NCBI GenBank assembly: GCA_009781635.1
Contig: WQXU01000007.1
Span: forward strand, 47,724 to 111,723
Length of the DNA stretch: 64,000 nt
Direction: 5' to 3'
Source: Treponema sp.
GTDB lineage: Bacteria; Spirochaetota; Spirochaetia; Treponematales; Breznakiellaceae
Each line of letters opens with the position of its first letter. Position 1 is the first letter of the stretch. Position numbers and translations under genes: made by a program. Positions 43,084 to 52,251 of the stretch are shown piece after piece. The notes under the pieces were generated by a model. That model did not search any database. It saw nothing but the letters and a program-made list of their open reading frames with translations, and had not been told where the DNA came from.

Positions 43084-43579
43084 AATATCCTGCCTTGGTC
43101 AAAAGTGATATTCCCTTTTCAGAATGAAAACTAATTTGATGATTTAAGTTTTTATATTCAAGAGCTTCAACCAGCGCTGTGCCGGATTTCATATTCATCA
43201 TAAATTGATCTAACACAACTGCAATTGTATCATTTGCAACAGGTCCTTCTACAATGTCGAATTGATTTCCTTGATTATTAATCTGCGTTTCAATATCAAT
43301 AAATTCACTGTTTCTGTTATTCATGATAAAATACGCCCATTCTTCCGTAGGCTCGTCAAACTTCAGGTATTTTAAGTTATTAAATAAACTGTCATCACAC
43401 TCATATATGCTGACAAATCCAAATGGCGTTCCAAACCTTGCTGACATATTTCCTGCCCATTGCTCTGCCTGATCTTTAACCTTCGTAGTATAGAAACCCC
43501 GTCCAAAATCTTTATATTTTCTTCCTTTATTTAAATCTATTTTGTCAAAATGTGTGTAAGAACCGTGATATAAAATCAT
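43070..43579 (-). CDS. DUF3990 family protein, ADP-ribosyltransferase-like
   Basis: A 169-residue protein. MILYHGSYTHFDKIDLNKGR, DFGRGFYTTKVKDQAEQWAG and later IVEGPVANDTI are DUF3990 hallmarks. The YHGS and FGRGFYTT motifs recall the NAD-binding core of ADP-ribosyltransferases, to whose superfamily DUF3990 has been related. It overlaps small genes on both sides (4 bp and 14 bp), the arrangement of a toxin with one or two antitoxin-like partners. The target and activity are inferred. Confidence 0.75.
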   Translation of the reverse strand: MILYHGSYTHFDKIDLNKGRKYKDFGRGFYTTKVKDQAEQWAGNMSARFGTPFGFVSIYECDDSLFNNLKYLKFDEPTEEWAYFIMNNRNSEFIDIETQINNQGNQFDIVEGPVANDTIAVVLDQFMMNMKSGTALVEALEYKNLNHQISFHSEKGISLLTKAGYYEVR

Positions 43580-43806
43580 GTCAATAAACCGCCGTTTTTT
43601 TTCAGTATATTATCCATATCCTCAATTATATATATTATGTTTTCCAGATGTTCGGTTTCATAATGTTTATCAAGAAAGTCCAGTACTCCAAATTTTTGTA
43701 ACTGGGGAAACACAGAATCCGGGGTTAAATTTTTGGATTTTGCATAACGGCTGATTACAAAAGAAAGCCAATAGGCCTTGCTTATATTATTTGCTTCCTG
43801 TTTCAT
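43576..43806 (-). CDS. DUF3791 family protein
   Basis: A 76-residue protein: AYWLSFVISRYAKSKNLTPD, VLDFLDKHYETEHLENIIYI is the DUF3791 pattern, regularly encoded next to DUF3990. The protein is all-alpha. It is first in the three-gene operon, and its ATG abuts the stop codon of the M48-like fragment with no gap. Likely neutralises the DUF3990 protein. Confidence 0.75.
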   Translation of the reverse strand: MKQEANNISKAYWLSFVISRYAKSKNLTPDSVFPQLQKFGVLDFLDKHYETEHLENIIYIIEDMDNILKKNGGLLT

Positions 43807-44085
43807 CTATCTTGTTGCCGCAGTAAACCGTGTTTGTCTGTGGGAGCTGTTATCTGCTATGCTGTGTCTTCCCGCAGAACGCTCCGCTTCGGGAGTAATC
43901 TCTTCCGCGGCATTGCCTATGGCTCTTGCAGACTGGCTGATGGCGGCAGCTGTGCTTGAACCAATGGCTCCTGTTGTTCCGGCTATTTGAGCGCCGATAT
44001 CAACTGCTGTTGTAATAGACTTACAGGAAATCATCAGAACAGCAAAAGCGATAACTATAACAATAATGCAAATTCTAAATCTCAT
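43807..44085 (-). CDS. Lipoprotein, probably truncated M48-metallopeptidase N-terminus
   Basis: A 92-residue protein with a lipobox near residue 21 (VLMISC). The stretch ISQSARAIGNAAEEITPE resembles the leader of spirochaetal M48 (Ste24-like) lipoproteins, which continue with the HExxH domain. Here the sequence turns into low-similarity residues and stops exactly at the DUF3791 start codon. No HExxH is present. Its ATG overlaps the stop of the SH3 gene (TAATG), so translation is coupled. I infer truncation when the DUF3990 module arrived. Confidence 0.5.
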   Translation of the reverse strand: MRFRICIIVIVIAFAVLMISCKSITTAVDIGAQIAGTTGAIGSSTAAAISQSARAIGNAAEEITPEAERSAGRHSIADNSSHRQTRFTAATR

Positions 44086-44561
44086 TAGTTATCTCCCATT
44101 GCAAGACGGCCTTCTTCAAGGAACCTTCTTAACTGATCCACGTTTACAGTTATCGCTTCGATCCTGTCAACATCAGCGTAATTCAGGCTGCTCTGCTGGG
44201 TTCTGTAAGACTGTTCAACTTCCTGATTAAATCCCTTGCCGGCAAGAGCCACTTCTCTTGCTGTAGCTGTACTTGAAGTTCCCTGTACTACCTGCCGTGC
44301 AGACAGATTAGCCGATGCAGTCCATCCTGTAAGTGATGAATTCGCTGCGTTTCTTACTTCCACAAACTTGCCGCTAACCTGCAGAACTGTTACGCGATCC
44401 CCGTAGTTCAATATTCCGCGGCTGCTTGCAAAAAATCCGGTTCTGGATTTAAGATCGGCTGTTCTTGTCGCAACATATAAAGTGCCGCCCCTTGAAACCT
44501 GGGCAAATGTAAAACCAGTAACCAGCAGCGTTAAGCAAAAAACAAATAATAACTTCCTCAT
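44085..44561 (-). CDS. Secreted bacterial SH3-domain protein
   Basis: A 158-residue protein: signal peptide cleaved after FTFAQ (about 20), an SH3_3-like domain at about 30-85 (LYVATRTADLKSRTGFFASS, GDRVTVLQVSGKFVEVR, GWTASANL), and a helical C-terminus (FNQEVEQSYRTQQSSLNYAD). SH3b domains bind peptidoglycan or proteins. It is placed between the CHASE2 cyclase and the truncated M48-like gene, a set seen together in treponemes as far as I recall. Confidence 0.75.
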   Translation of the reverse strand: MRKLLFVFCLTLLVTGFTFAQVSRGGTLYVATRTADLKSRTGFFASSRGILNYGDRVTVLQVSGKFVEVRNAANSSLTGWTASANLSARQVVQGTSSTATAREVALAGKGFNQEVEQSYRTQQSSLNYADVDRIEAITVNVDQLRRFLEEGRLAMGDN

Positions 44562-44644
44562 TTTTACACCTCTTTATTATTATATCATTGCATTTTAAAT
44601 AGATTAAGTGAACTTTTATTTAAAAAGTTCCCGCGCTTCCTGGT

Positions 44645-47050
44645 CTATTTTTCTGTAAGATTATCCACCGCGTTATCCCAGGCTTTTTCGTCCGGCGGCG
44701 CTGAATAAAATTTTGCGCACCTGTTAAGGTATTTTTTTGCTGTCATGTCATTGGTGTTTTTATTGCAGATAGCCTGAAACAGATTTTGAGCTGCCAGAAA
44801 ATCCCGATTTTCATAAAAATTGAAAGCCTGCTCCCAGTTTTTTACCATGTCAATCAATTCCGGCGAAGCATCAGATGAAATATCCAAAAGTTCATAAAGC
44901 CTTATGGGCGTATTAATACCAACAACCCTTACCTTGTTTAAAGGACGCAGTACAAACTCATCGCCGATAATTGCCCTTGTATATTCGCTAATCAGAATAC
45001 CGCCCGTGTCGTATTGCTTGTTTACTCCTTCCAGCCTTGCTGCAAGATTAACCGCGTTTCCCATGATTGTATAATCCATCTTGCTGGGAGTACCCATGTT
45101 GCCGACTACCATATCCCCTGTGTTCAAGCCAATTCTTGTAAAGATGGGGTAAGGAGCATCAATGCCGGATATTACTCCTTTTGCAGCCATTGCCTTCATT
45201 ACTTCCGGAGTTACAAGCCCTCTTTGCAGCGCTTCGCGGTTAACTTCCGCTTCGGCTTTTTTCATATTTACAACCGCGCGGCAGGCAAGAGATGCGTGGT
45301 TAGCTATATGAACCGGAGCGCCGAAAAAGGCAATTATCGCATCTCCTTCGTATTTGTCGATTGTCCCCTGATTATCAAGAACAATATTACTCATTCTTGT
45401 TAAATAAAAATTGAGAAGTTCAACAAGTTTTTGAGGATCGCCCAGGGCTTCGGAAATTGTGGAGAAAGCGCGGACATCAGTGAAGATAGCTGTCATTTCC
45501 CTTTTTTCACCGCCAAGTTTTAACTGGGATGGATCCTGAATTATCTGCTCTATTACCTTGGGCGATAAATACTGGGAAAATGCCGATTTAATAAAACGTT
45601 TCTGGCTGCCTTCTGTTGCGTAATTATAAAGCGTTACGGTAATAAAGGAGGCGAGCGTTCCTGCAATAAAGGTAATCATCGGCACCCACAGACCGCCAAA
45701 TTGATAAAACAAAAAGGAGCCGGTAATTATTATAGCTATAATAAAAGCCGTCCCTCCAACAGACAGCGAAATGCGATAAGAAAAAACTGTAAGACAGACA
45801 ATTACAATAATAATTGCCAGCAGAATTAAAAGATTCACGCCTTCCCTGCTTTCGCGGATAAAATCATTCCGGAGCATATTATCAAGCATTGTTATGTGAC
45901 ATCCCATTCCCGGATAGACGGATGAAATAGGCGTGCTGAAGATATCAAAAAGTCCCTGCGCGTAAAACCCAAAGAAAACATGGGTATCCTTAAAGTTTTC
46001 AGGATCAAGCAGCGGCTGTTCACCCCTGTTGTACGCTTCTGCGCTTAAAATTATATCCATTGTTCTGTACGGAATGTACCTGTCAAGTAATCCGTGATAA
46101 CGCAGCAGAGCATTTCCGTTTTTATCAACAGGAATTACAGTCCCATTCCACTCAATTGAACTGTTTCTGCTGTTAAAATAAATTTGATTCCCCTTTCCTG
46201 CAACAATAAGCGAAGCGGCTGAAAGACCGGGCAGCGCTCTGCCGTCAAACAGGGTAAAAGGCTTTAGCCGCCTTATAATTCCGTCGGAATCTGCAAGGCC
46301 TGTAACGCTTCCCAAAGCTGCGGCAGAATCGACTAAACCCTGAACCGGGAATTGGCCTTTTTCATCAGGACCAAGACTGAACCTGTTCAGCATGGCGCCG
46401 AAATTTTCAGGCTGAAACAAAGGCACATTCACGCCGGACGGCCATGACAGCGCGCTTCCGGTTTGACTGCTGAACATTACAGTCTGCACGACACGGCCGA
46501 AGTTCTCCGAGGCATTAATAAAAGAAGCGTCATCTTCCCTTGCGCTTAGACTTTGCAGCGCATCAATCACAAGCCTTAATACAGATCTTGCAGGTGATGA
46601 TCTGGCCCTTGTTTCACTGCCTTCAGCGCGTAATGGAGTATCTAATGCAGCTTCTTCCAGCGCTATTACCGCATTATCAATTATTTCATCCTGCCTTGCA
46701 TTTCTGTAAACGGATGGTTCGGAAAAAATTACATCGAAGACAAGCGACTTTGCTCCGCTTATATTCATGTAATCGGTAATTTCAGCATATGCCTGTCTTG
46801 GCCAGGGCCAGCCCCAGCCTCTGTCTCTTTGCGCCCAGTCAAGACTGTCCTGATCCAGAATAATTACGGCAATTTCATCAGAGGGACGGCTATAGATTGA
46901 ATCAGCCCAAAATCTGACTCTCATATCATATGATTTATATTCAAGAAAATTAAAAACACCAGTCAAATGCAGGCAGGCAATTACAAGAAAGATCAAAGCG
47001 GACATTATTATGACTATTAATTTCTTTCCTATCCTCTTCTTTACGGCCAT
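44645..47050 (-). CDS. CHASE2-domain class III adenylate/guanylate cyclase
   Basis: An 801-residue protein. TM1 is at about 10-30, CHASE2 extracytoplasmic sensor at about 35-365 (KSYDMRVRFWADSIYSRPSD, ILDQDSLDW, YAEITDYMNISGAKSLVFDV), three TM helices at about 395-470, then a class III cyclase at about 515-700 (EMTAIFTDVRAFSTISE, GDAIIAFFGAP, RIGLNTGDMVVGNMG). The two metal-binding Asp residues and GLNTGDMVVGN are present. The C-terminus has a TPR-like FYENRDFLAAQNLFQAI. It makes cAMP or cGMP in response to an outside signal. A similar order with SH3 and M48 genes follows downstream. Confidence 0.9.
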   Translation of the reverse strand: MAVKKRIGKKLIVIIMSALIFLVIACLHLTGVFNFLEYKSYDMRVRFWADSIYSRPSDEIAVIILDQDSLDWAQRDRGWGWPWPRQAYAEITDYMNISGAKSLVFDVIFSEPSVYRNARQDEIIDNAVIALEEAALDTPLRAEGSETRARSSPARSVLRLVIDALQSLSAREDDASFINASENFGRVVQTVMFSSQTGSALSWPSGVNVPLFQPENFGAMLNRFSLGPDEKGQFPVQGLVDSAAALGSVTGLADSDGIIRRLKPFTLFDGRALPGLSAASLIVAGKGNQIYFNSRNSSIEWNGTVIPVDKNGNALLRYHGLLDRYIPYRTMDIILSAEAYNRGEQPLLDPENFKDTHVFFGFYAQGLFDIFSTPISSVYPGMGCHITMLDNMLRNDFIRESREGVNLLILLAIIIVIVCLTVFSYRISLSVGGTAFIIAIIITGSFLFYQFGGLWVPMITFIAGTLASFITVTLYNYATEGSQKRFIKSAFSQYLSPKVIEQIIQDPSQLKLGGEKREMTAIFTDVRAFSTISEALGDPQKLVELLNFYLTRMSNIVLDNQGTIDKYEGDAIIAFFGAPVHIANHASLACRAVVNMKKAEAEVNREALQRGLVTPEVMKAMAAKGVISGIDAPYPIFTRIGLNTGDMVVGNMGTPSKMDYTIMGNAVNLAARLEGVNKQYDTGGILISEYTRAIIGDEFVLRPLNKVRVVGINTPIRLYELLDISSDASPELIDMVKNWEQAFNFYENRDFLAAQNLFQAICNKNTNDMTAKKYLNRCAKFYSAPPDEKAWDNAVDNLTEK

Positions 47051-47149
47051 GTCACTACCCTTTTTCCCACAAATATACCATAATTGTATTTATCTGACCA
47101 CTTATTGATAAGTGATCGGCATATTCGATTATTATGAAGTGAGGTCATT

Positions 47150-48655
47150 ATGGATACTAATATAAAAAAGCCTTCATTTAACTGGGTATGGGTTACAGCG
47201 TCAGTTATTTTCTGCGCATTATTTACATTAGCCCTTATTCCAGGGGCAGCAGCTCAGGGAAATACTCAGTCATCAGAGACAACATATTCACAGGCACAGG
47301 TACGAAACTACACAGGCATAATGCAAAATGTATTTGATTTTATTCTTCGCGGCTATGTTGATGAAGTTGATCCGCAGGTTATCTTTGAAGGCGCGATGAA
47401 GGGGATGTTTAATGCCCTTGAAGATCCATATTCAACATTTTTAACAGAATCTGATTTAAAAGATATGGGCGATACGACACAGGGAAGTTTTGGCGGCGTA
47501 GGGCTTAACATAACCCAGTCGATTGGCCCAAGGCCTGACGGAAAGCCGCGTTTTGTAGAAGTGGTATCCCCTATCGAGGATACGCCGGGCTGGCGCGCAG
47601 GAATAAATCCCGGCGATTTTATTTCTGAAATTGACGGAGTATCGACAGACACGCTTTCCATGGATGATGTGCTTGGAATGTTAAGGGGAACACCCGGAGA
47701 AGCCGTAAGACTTGTAATAAGACGCGGCGAGAGAATGGAGTTTCCTTTAACAATTACAAGGGCCGTTATCGAAGTGCCTACGGTAAAACATGCCATGATT
47801 GGCAGCACAGGTTATTTAAGATTGATTACCTTTACTCCTTTTTCTGTTGAAAGGGCAAAAGATGCAATTATTGAATTCCAGGATAATAATTACAAAAACC
47901 TGATTCTGGATTTAAGAAATAATTACGGCGGGCGGATGGACGCAGCTGTAGAGCTTGCAAATCTGTTTCTTGACGGAGGGCTTGTTGTGCGTATCAGATC
48001 CAGAATCCGTTCGGAAAACCGTGACTTTAACGCAAACAGAACAACGCTTGTCCCCGCAGATATTCCTGTCATTGTTTTAATTAACAGGGGTTCCGCTTCG
48101 TCTTCCGAGATTCTGGCAGGCGCGCTGAAAGATCGCGGCAGGGCCTATCTTGTCGGAGAAAATACATTTGGGAAAGGATCTGTTCAGCAGGTTTTTCCCT
48201 TAAGCGGTATAGGGTTTAAAATCACTACTGCCCGTTACTTTACGCCAAGCGATGCAAATATTGACAAGGTCGGCATTCCGCCGGATTTAAAAGTCAGTTT
48301 CCCGGAGGTTACAGAGGCGGATGCTGAAAAACTGAACGAACTTGTTAACGCAAACCGTATACCGGAATTTGCAGAGCAGAACCCGCAGGCAACGCCGGCG
48401 CAGATAGAAACTTTTGCGCAGAATCTGGAAATAAAATACAGCCTTAACCTGCCGCTTTTAAAACGGTTAATCAGAAATGAATTAAACAGAACATCTTTTG
48501 CTCCGGTCTATGATCTTGAATATGATATCCAACTGCAGGAAGCGGTAAACATTTTGCAAAACGGCACTTACAATAATTTGATGCAGGATGCGAAAACACT
48601 GCGGGCGCTGCAGGATGAAGAAGAAGAAGCGAAAACTGTTGCGCAGGCATCTTGA
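47150..48655 (+). CDS. ctpA: S41-family carboxy-terminal processing protease
   Basis: A 501-residue protein. Signal anchor at about 12-35, PDZ at about 105-195 (FGGVGLNITQS, GWRAGINPGDFISEIDG), and the S41 core at about 220-390 with RGSASSSEILAGALKDRGRA carrying the catalytic Ser near 313 and FGKGSVQQ its Lys near 338. It cleaves periplasmic proteins at their C-termini. The gene is divergent from the cyclase with about 100 bp between them. AAGTGAGGT precedes the ATG. Confidence 0.92.
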   Translation: MDTNIKKPSFNWVWVTASVIFCALFTLALIPGAAAQGNTQSSETTYSQAQVRNYTGIMQNVFDFILRGYVDEVDPQVIFEGAMKGMFNALEDPYSTFLTESDLKDMGDTTQGSFGGVGLNITQSIGPRPDGKPRFVEVVSPIEDTPGWRAGINPGDFISEIDGVSTDTLSMDDVLGMLRGTPGEAVRLVIRRGERMEFPLTITRAVIEVPTVKHAMIGSTGYLRLITFTPFSVERAKDAIIEFQDNNYKNLILDLRNNYGGRMDAAVELANLFLDGGLVVRIRSRIRSENRDFNANRTTLVPADIPVIVLINRGSASSSEILAGALKDRGRAYLVGENTFGKGSVQQVFPLSGIGFKITTARYFTPSDANIDKVGIPPDLKVSFPEVTEADAEKLNELVNANRIPEFAEQNPQATPAQIETFAQNLEIKYSLNLPLLKRLIRNELNRTSFAPVYDLEYDIQLQEAVNILQNGTYNNLMQDAKTLRALQDEEEEAKTVAQAS

Positions 48656-48672
48656 CGCGGTAGGGATTAGGA

Positions 48673-49476
48673 TTGAAGCAATTTATACTTAATGCCGATC
48701 CCGGCAAAGATAATATTGTCCGTCTGGAAGGCGATGACTACCGTTATCTGGTACGTGTCCGCCGTCTTGCAGCAGGAGAATATTTTCCTGCGCTTTTACC
48801 TGGCGGAGAAGAAATTCAAATACAGGTTATTTCAGTAAATGATAAGGTGTTAACAGGAAAATGTTTACCTTTAAATTATCCTTTCGCATCTTTGCAGCCA
48901 ACTCCGCCGGTTTATCTTTTCCAGAGTCTGCCAAAGGGCGATAAAATGGATTTAATTGTACGGCAGGCTGCAGAGGGCGGCATTTCAGAAATTGTCCCTT
49001 TTGTGTCGGAATTCTCAATAGCAAAAGCAAACGCAGGAGAACAAAAAATATCACGATGGGAACGCATTATAAAAGAAGCAAGACAGCAAAGCGGTTCAAG
49101 GATTGCAACTGCTATCCGTCCGCCATTATCAATGAAAGGACTTTTTGAATATTGGGAGAAACTAAAACAAAAAAATTCACTTGGATTATTATTCCATCAT
49201 CTTCCCTTGGAATTATCTGAAAACAATGATATAGTAGGGCTTGAACAGAAAAGCCTTCATAGTTATCTTAATAGTATTCCTGATAATGTGGCTTTTGTTA
49301 TAGGACCTGAAGGCGGATTTTCCTGCAAAGAGGTTTGCCTTTTCATGGAAAACGGTTTTAGAACAATAACTATCGGGGACACTGTTTTACGAACAGAGAC
49401 TGCCGCACTTTATTGCGCAGCGGCAATTCGAATTTTATTACTGGAGAAGTATTCGTGGGAACTAAAGCAGGCATAA
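48673..49476 (+). CDS. rsmE: 16S rRNA m3U1498 methyltransferase
   Basis: A 267-residue SPOUT methyltransferase. The N-terminal PUA-like domain has RLEGDDYRYLVRVRRLAAGE; the SPOUT domain has FQSLPKGDKMDLIVRQAAEG, KEARQQSGSRIATAIRPP and the SAM-binding knot FVIGPEGGFSCKE with LGDTVLRTETAAL-like TIGDTVLRTETA. Start is TTG at 48673 after AGGGATTAGGA. It methylates U1498 of 16S rRNA. It is 17 bp after ctpA and overlaps the next gene by 22 bp, so the three form an operon. Confidence 0.92.
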   Translation: MKQFILNADPGKDNIVRLEGDDYRYLVRVRRLAAGEYFPALLPGGEEIQIQVISVNDKVLTGKCLPLNYPFASLQPTPPVYLFQSLPKGDKMDLIVRQAAEGGISEIVPFVSEFSIAKANAGEQKISRWERIIKEARQQSGSRIATAIRPPLSMKGLFEYWEKLKQKNSLGLLFHHLPLELSENNDIVGLEQKSLHSYLNSIPDNVAFVIGPEGGFSCKEVCLFMENGFRTITIGDTVLRTETAALYCAAAIRILLLEKYSWELKQA

Positions 49477-50240
49477 CAGCAAACAGCGGCGCAGAAGAAG
49501 AAAAAAAGCAGCGGGTTCAGTTTCTAAAAGTCCCGATTGATATTGTTGCGCCGGATCAACTTGAAGATATAGTCTACGATTTGTTAAAAGAAAAAAAAGA
49601 ACATAACATTGTTCTTCTTTCGTTGTGGGATCTGTTACGTGCAAGAAGAAGCGGAGAATACCGCCTTTATGTTTTAAGGGCATCTCTTGTAATTCCTATT
49701 TCCAAAAGCCTTATTGGCGGCATAAAATTTATTACAGGAAAAAAAGCGCACAGATACATGCCCTTCGATTTTATTATCAAAATGTTAACGATTCTTGAGA
49801 ATAGAGAGTTTTCCTGCTATTTGCTCGGCGGAAAACGAAAGATTCTTTTAAAAACTGAACAGAACCTAAGGCAAACTTTTCCAAAGCTCCGTATTGTAGG
49901 ACGCTTCCCCGGTTATTTTAAACGGCATGAAGAAGGCACCATCATCAAAGCAATAAAAAAATCTTCACCCTCGCTGCTGCTGGTTGGTAAGGGAGTAAGA
50001 GGCAAGGAACGCTGGATTGTAAAAAACAATATCACGCTGGGACAGGAAGGCATGAGGCTTTGGTGCAGTGATATTTTTGATGTCTTCGCCGAAAAGAAAA
50101 AACACCCTTCGCGCGCCGCTTTTAACAACGGCCTTGAATGGATAGGCTATTGTTTCCATAATCCGTTTAAGCTGCTTAGAATCTTCCCGTATATCGGATA
50201 CAAGTTTCTGCTTTTATTTTACAAACTTTTTGTAAAATAA
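49455..50240 (+). CDS. WecG/TagA/CpsF-family glycosyltransferase
   Basis: About 261 residues. I choose GTG at 49455, with GGAGAAG 5 bp upstream, over the track start at 49413, which gives an unlikely N-terminus. The family pattern is visible: LKVPIDIVAPDQLEDIVYDL, an N-terminal sugar-binding region, FSCYLLGGKRKILLKTEQNL, IVGRFPGYFKRHEE and PSLLLVGKGVRGKERWI. The family transfers ManNAc-type sugars in polymer synthesis, as in WecG and TagA. The classical GxPxQE... motif near the end reads GVRGKERW, so the donor may differ. C-terminal hydrophobic helix IGYKFLLLFYKLF. Confidence 0.75.
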   Translation: MGTKAGITANSGAEEEKKQRVQFLKVPIDIVAPDQLEDIVYDLLKEKKEHNIVLLSLWDLLRARRSGEYRLYVLRASLVIPISKSLIGGIKFITGKKAHRYMPFDFIIKMLTILENREFSCYLLGGKRKILLKTEQNLRQTFPKLRIVGRFPGYFKRHEEGTIIKAIKKSSPSLLLVGKGVRGKERWIVKNNITLGQEGMRLWCSDIFDVFAEKKKHPSRAAFNNGLEWIGYCFHNPFKLLRIFPYIGYKFLLLFYKLFVK

Positions 50241-50242
50241 GG

Positions 50243-51256
50243 TTATTGATACATGATTATATACGGCCGCGGAACCAGTTCGTATACATCCCGCGGAGTC
50301 ATAAGCGGATTGTCAAAACCTGCGCCGGGTATTCCAAGATTGTAAAACAGCTTAAAAGCTTTAATGGGCATATTAGTTGCCTGGGCGTTAAACGCATATG
50401 ATGTGCGTTTCATATCAGGAGTGCCAATGCCGTCGGCGCAGTGAATCAGCCTGACCCTGTGAAAATCAGATCTTATCTGCGGGCGGTTTCTAATCATCAC
50501 GTGGTTAAATTGATGTATAACAAGCATGCGTTCGCCGGGGATATTATTTGCTATCAGATAATTTTCCATAACCTGCTGCGCGCGGATTATTTCTTCTGCG
50601 GTAAGATGACCAAGCTCTCTCATGGGCCTTGATGTCCGCCATTCGGGGTCGAGGGCAAGGTGGACATTGGGATAACGCAGGTAGGGAAACATTCTTGAAA
50701 GCGATTCAATCGGATCAAAACGTCCAATCTGATGATCAATAAAAATGAGAATATCATTTTTCATTCCATACTCTATGTACCGCATTAAGGTGTTATGATT
50801 GATTATCCCTATCTCGCCCTCCGGCCATACAGTCCCGTAAATCAAATAAAACGCCTTGCGGATCTTGCGCCCTCCGCTGACCGCTTCGTATTCGGCAGCA
50901 AGCGCCGTGAGCATTCTGTCCAGTTCCTCGATTGTATGCCGTCCCAGAATTCCCATGTTACGCGAAGCAGGATGACCGTAATAAGCCAGAATATCGTTGT
51001 TCAGCAATATCGAAATCTGGTTTTGCGCCATTTGTTCAGACTCTTCAATTTCTTCTTTTGAATGAACCCAATAAGGCTTTGAATTACCGGCCCTTAGCCA
51101 GCCATTCACTGTTTCTGTAAAAAACATTTGCGGAAAGACCGGCGCATTCCAGAACATTGGACTGTCAGGAGTTGAGACGGCAAAAACCTGTACAAACGTA
51201 CAAAAAATCAAAATTAAAAAAATTACACGGCGGAAAGTATTTTCTATAGATAACAT
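50243..51256 (-). CDS. Exported protein of unknown function
   Basis: A 337-residue protein with a signal peptide cleaved after VQVFA (about 26). The motifs IDHQIGRFDPIESLSRMFPY, YPNVHLALDPEWRTSRP, ERMLVIHQFNHVMI and RVRLIHCADGIGTPDMKR recur as beta strands ending in acidic and His residues and suggest a TIM-barrel hydrolase fold. No family was recognised. ALDPEW and HQFN may be active-site candidates. It is convergent with the WecG-like gene. Confidence 0.6.
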   Translation of the reverse strand: MLSIENTFRRVIFLILIFCTFVQVFAVSTPDSPMFWNAPVFPQMFFTETVNGWLRAGNSKPYWVHSKEEIEESEQMAQNQISILLNNDILAYYGHPASRNMGILGRHTIEELDRMLTALAAEYEAVSGGRKIRKAFYLIYGTVWPEGEIGIINHNTLMRYIEYGMKNDILIFIDHQIGRFDPIESLSRMFPYLRYPNVHLALDPEWRTSRPMRELGHLTAEEIIRAQQVMENYLIANNIPGERMLVIHQFNHVMIRNRPQIRSDFHRVRLIHCADGIGTPDMKRTSYAFNAQATNMPIKAFKLFYNLGIPGAGFDNPLMTPRDVYELVPRPYIIMYQ

Positions 51257-51304
51257 ATTATTTTAATGTCGGTAAAAACAGCGGAACTCTGCAATAAATC
51301 AGCG

Positions 51305-52114
51305 TTAGAGCCACAGATGTATTTTATGCAGCTTTGAACAAAGAAACCATGTTCCAACCGAAAGCAGTAAAATACCTGAAACAGGACCTGTCCAGTTATC
51401 TGCATTAATCAGTATGCTTCTGCCTGCCAATGCAAACATAACTCCAATTGCAATATAGGTATACTCTCCTGAGCCGCGGATTTTTGCCGCAACAAAAAAA
51501 CTTATCATTGTAGTTATAAAGGCTGTCAGCTCGATCATTCTGAATATTGACGAATAACCGTTTACCATATTCAGGCTGGTCTCCCAGTTTAAAACATCAA
51601 CCGGAACGCCCATTGTAACAACCAGAGCGGCTATGACAATAACAAAAATGACATTGCGGGTCTTTTGCACCTCAAGGCCTGCAGCGCATAAACCGGCGGC
51701 AAATAACGAGAAAATGCCGAAAAACCTTATGAACAGCAAAAACTTGAATGCCATGAGTAAATAAAATGACGGAAAATTCATAATAAAGTGTAAGGGCAGA
51801 ATCAGGCGGAGAGCTTCAAAGGCAAAGGAAAGAATAAAAGCGGCAACATACAATATTTCCGGGACTGATGTTCTTTCGAAGAAGCAGAAAATCAATATAA
51901 TTCCGGCCAGGGAGAACAAAACAGACAGGGCAATGGATGAATGAACTGCAAAATAATCGCTGGATAAAAGGGCAAAGGCAGGACGGCGGACGTTTTGATC
52001 CATCTCAGGGTATACCGGTATAACAAAAAAAGAAACTGCAGTAACAAACAGGATACAAACAGCGCAAAAAGCAATCCCGGCCTTAAAAAAGGTATTTCGT
52101 TCGGAAAGCGTCAT
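51305..52114 (-). CDS. Multi-pass membrane protein of unknown function
   Basis: A 269-residue protein with about eight predicted TM helices (for example AGIAFCAVCILFVTAVSFFV, SSIALSVLFSLAGIILIFCF, FIVIAALVV-type, TTMISFFVAAKI, GRSILINADNW). No catalytic motif was recognised. Charged loops are short and the N-terminus is cytoplasmic. It looks like a small treponemal membrane sensor or transporter half of unknown role. Confidence 0.6.
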   Translation of the reverse strand: MTLSERNTFFKAGIAFCAVCILFVTAVSFFVIPVYPEMDQNVRRPAFALLSSDYFAVHSSIALSVLFSLAGIILIFCFFERTSVPEILYVAAFILSFAFEALRLILPLHFIMNFPSFYLLMAFKFLLFIRFFGIFSLFAAGLCAAGLEVQKTRNVIFVIVIAALVVTMGVPVDVLNWETSLNMVNGYSSIFRMIELTAFITTMISFFVAAKIRGSGEYTYIAIGVMFALAGRSILINADNWTGPVSGILLLSVGTWFLCSKLHKIHLWL

Positions 52115-52251
52115 TTTTTCCTCTTTGTTGTGCCGCCTTTTAACAGGCTGTTTGCTGAAATATCATGAAGTTTAAAGCAGTCTACCTTAACTTACAATTT
52201 TCCTCAAGACAGAAAAACATAATACCGATAATGTGAATTAAGGGGAACTCT

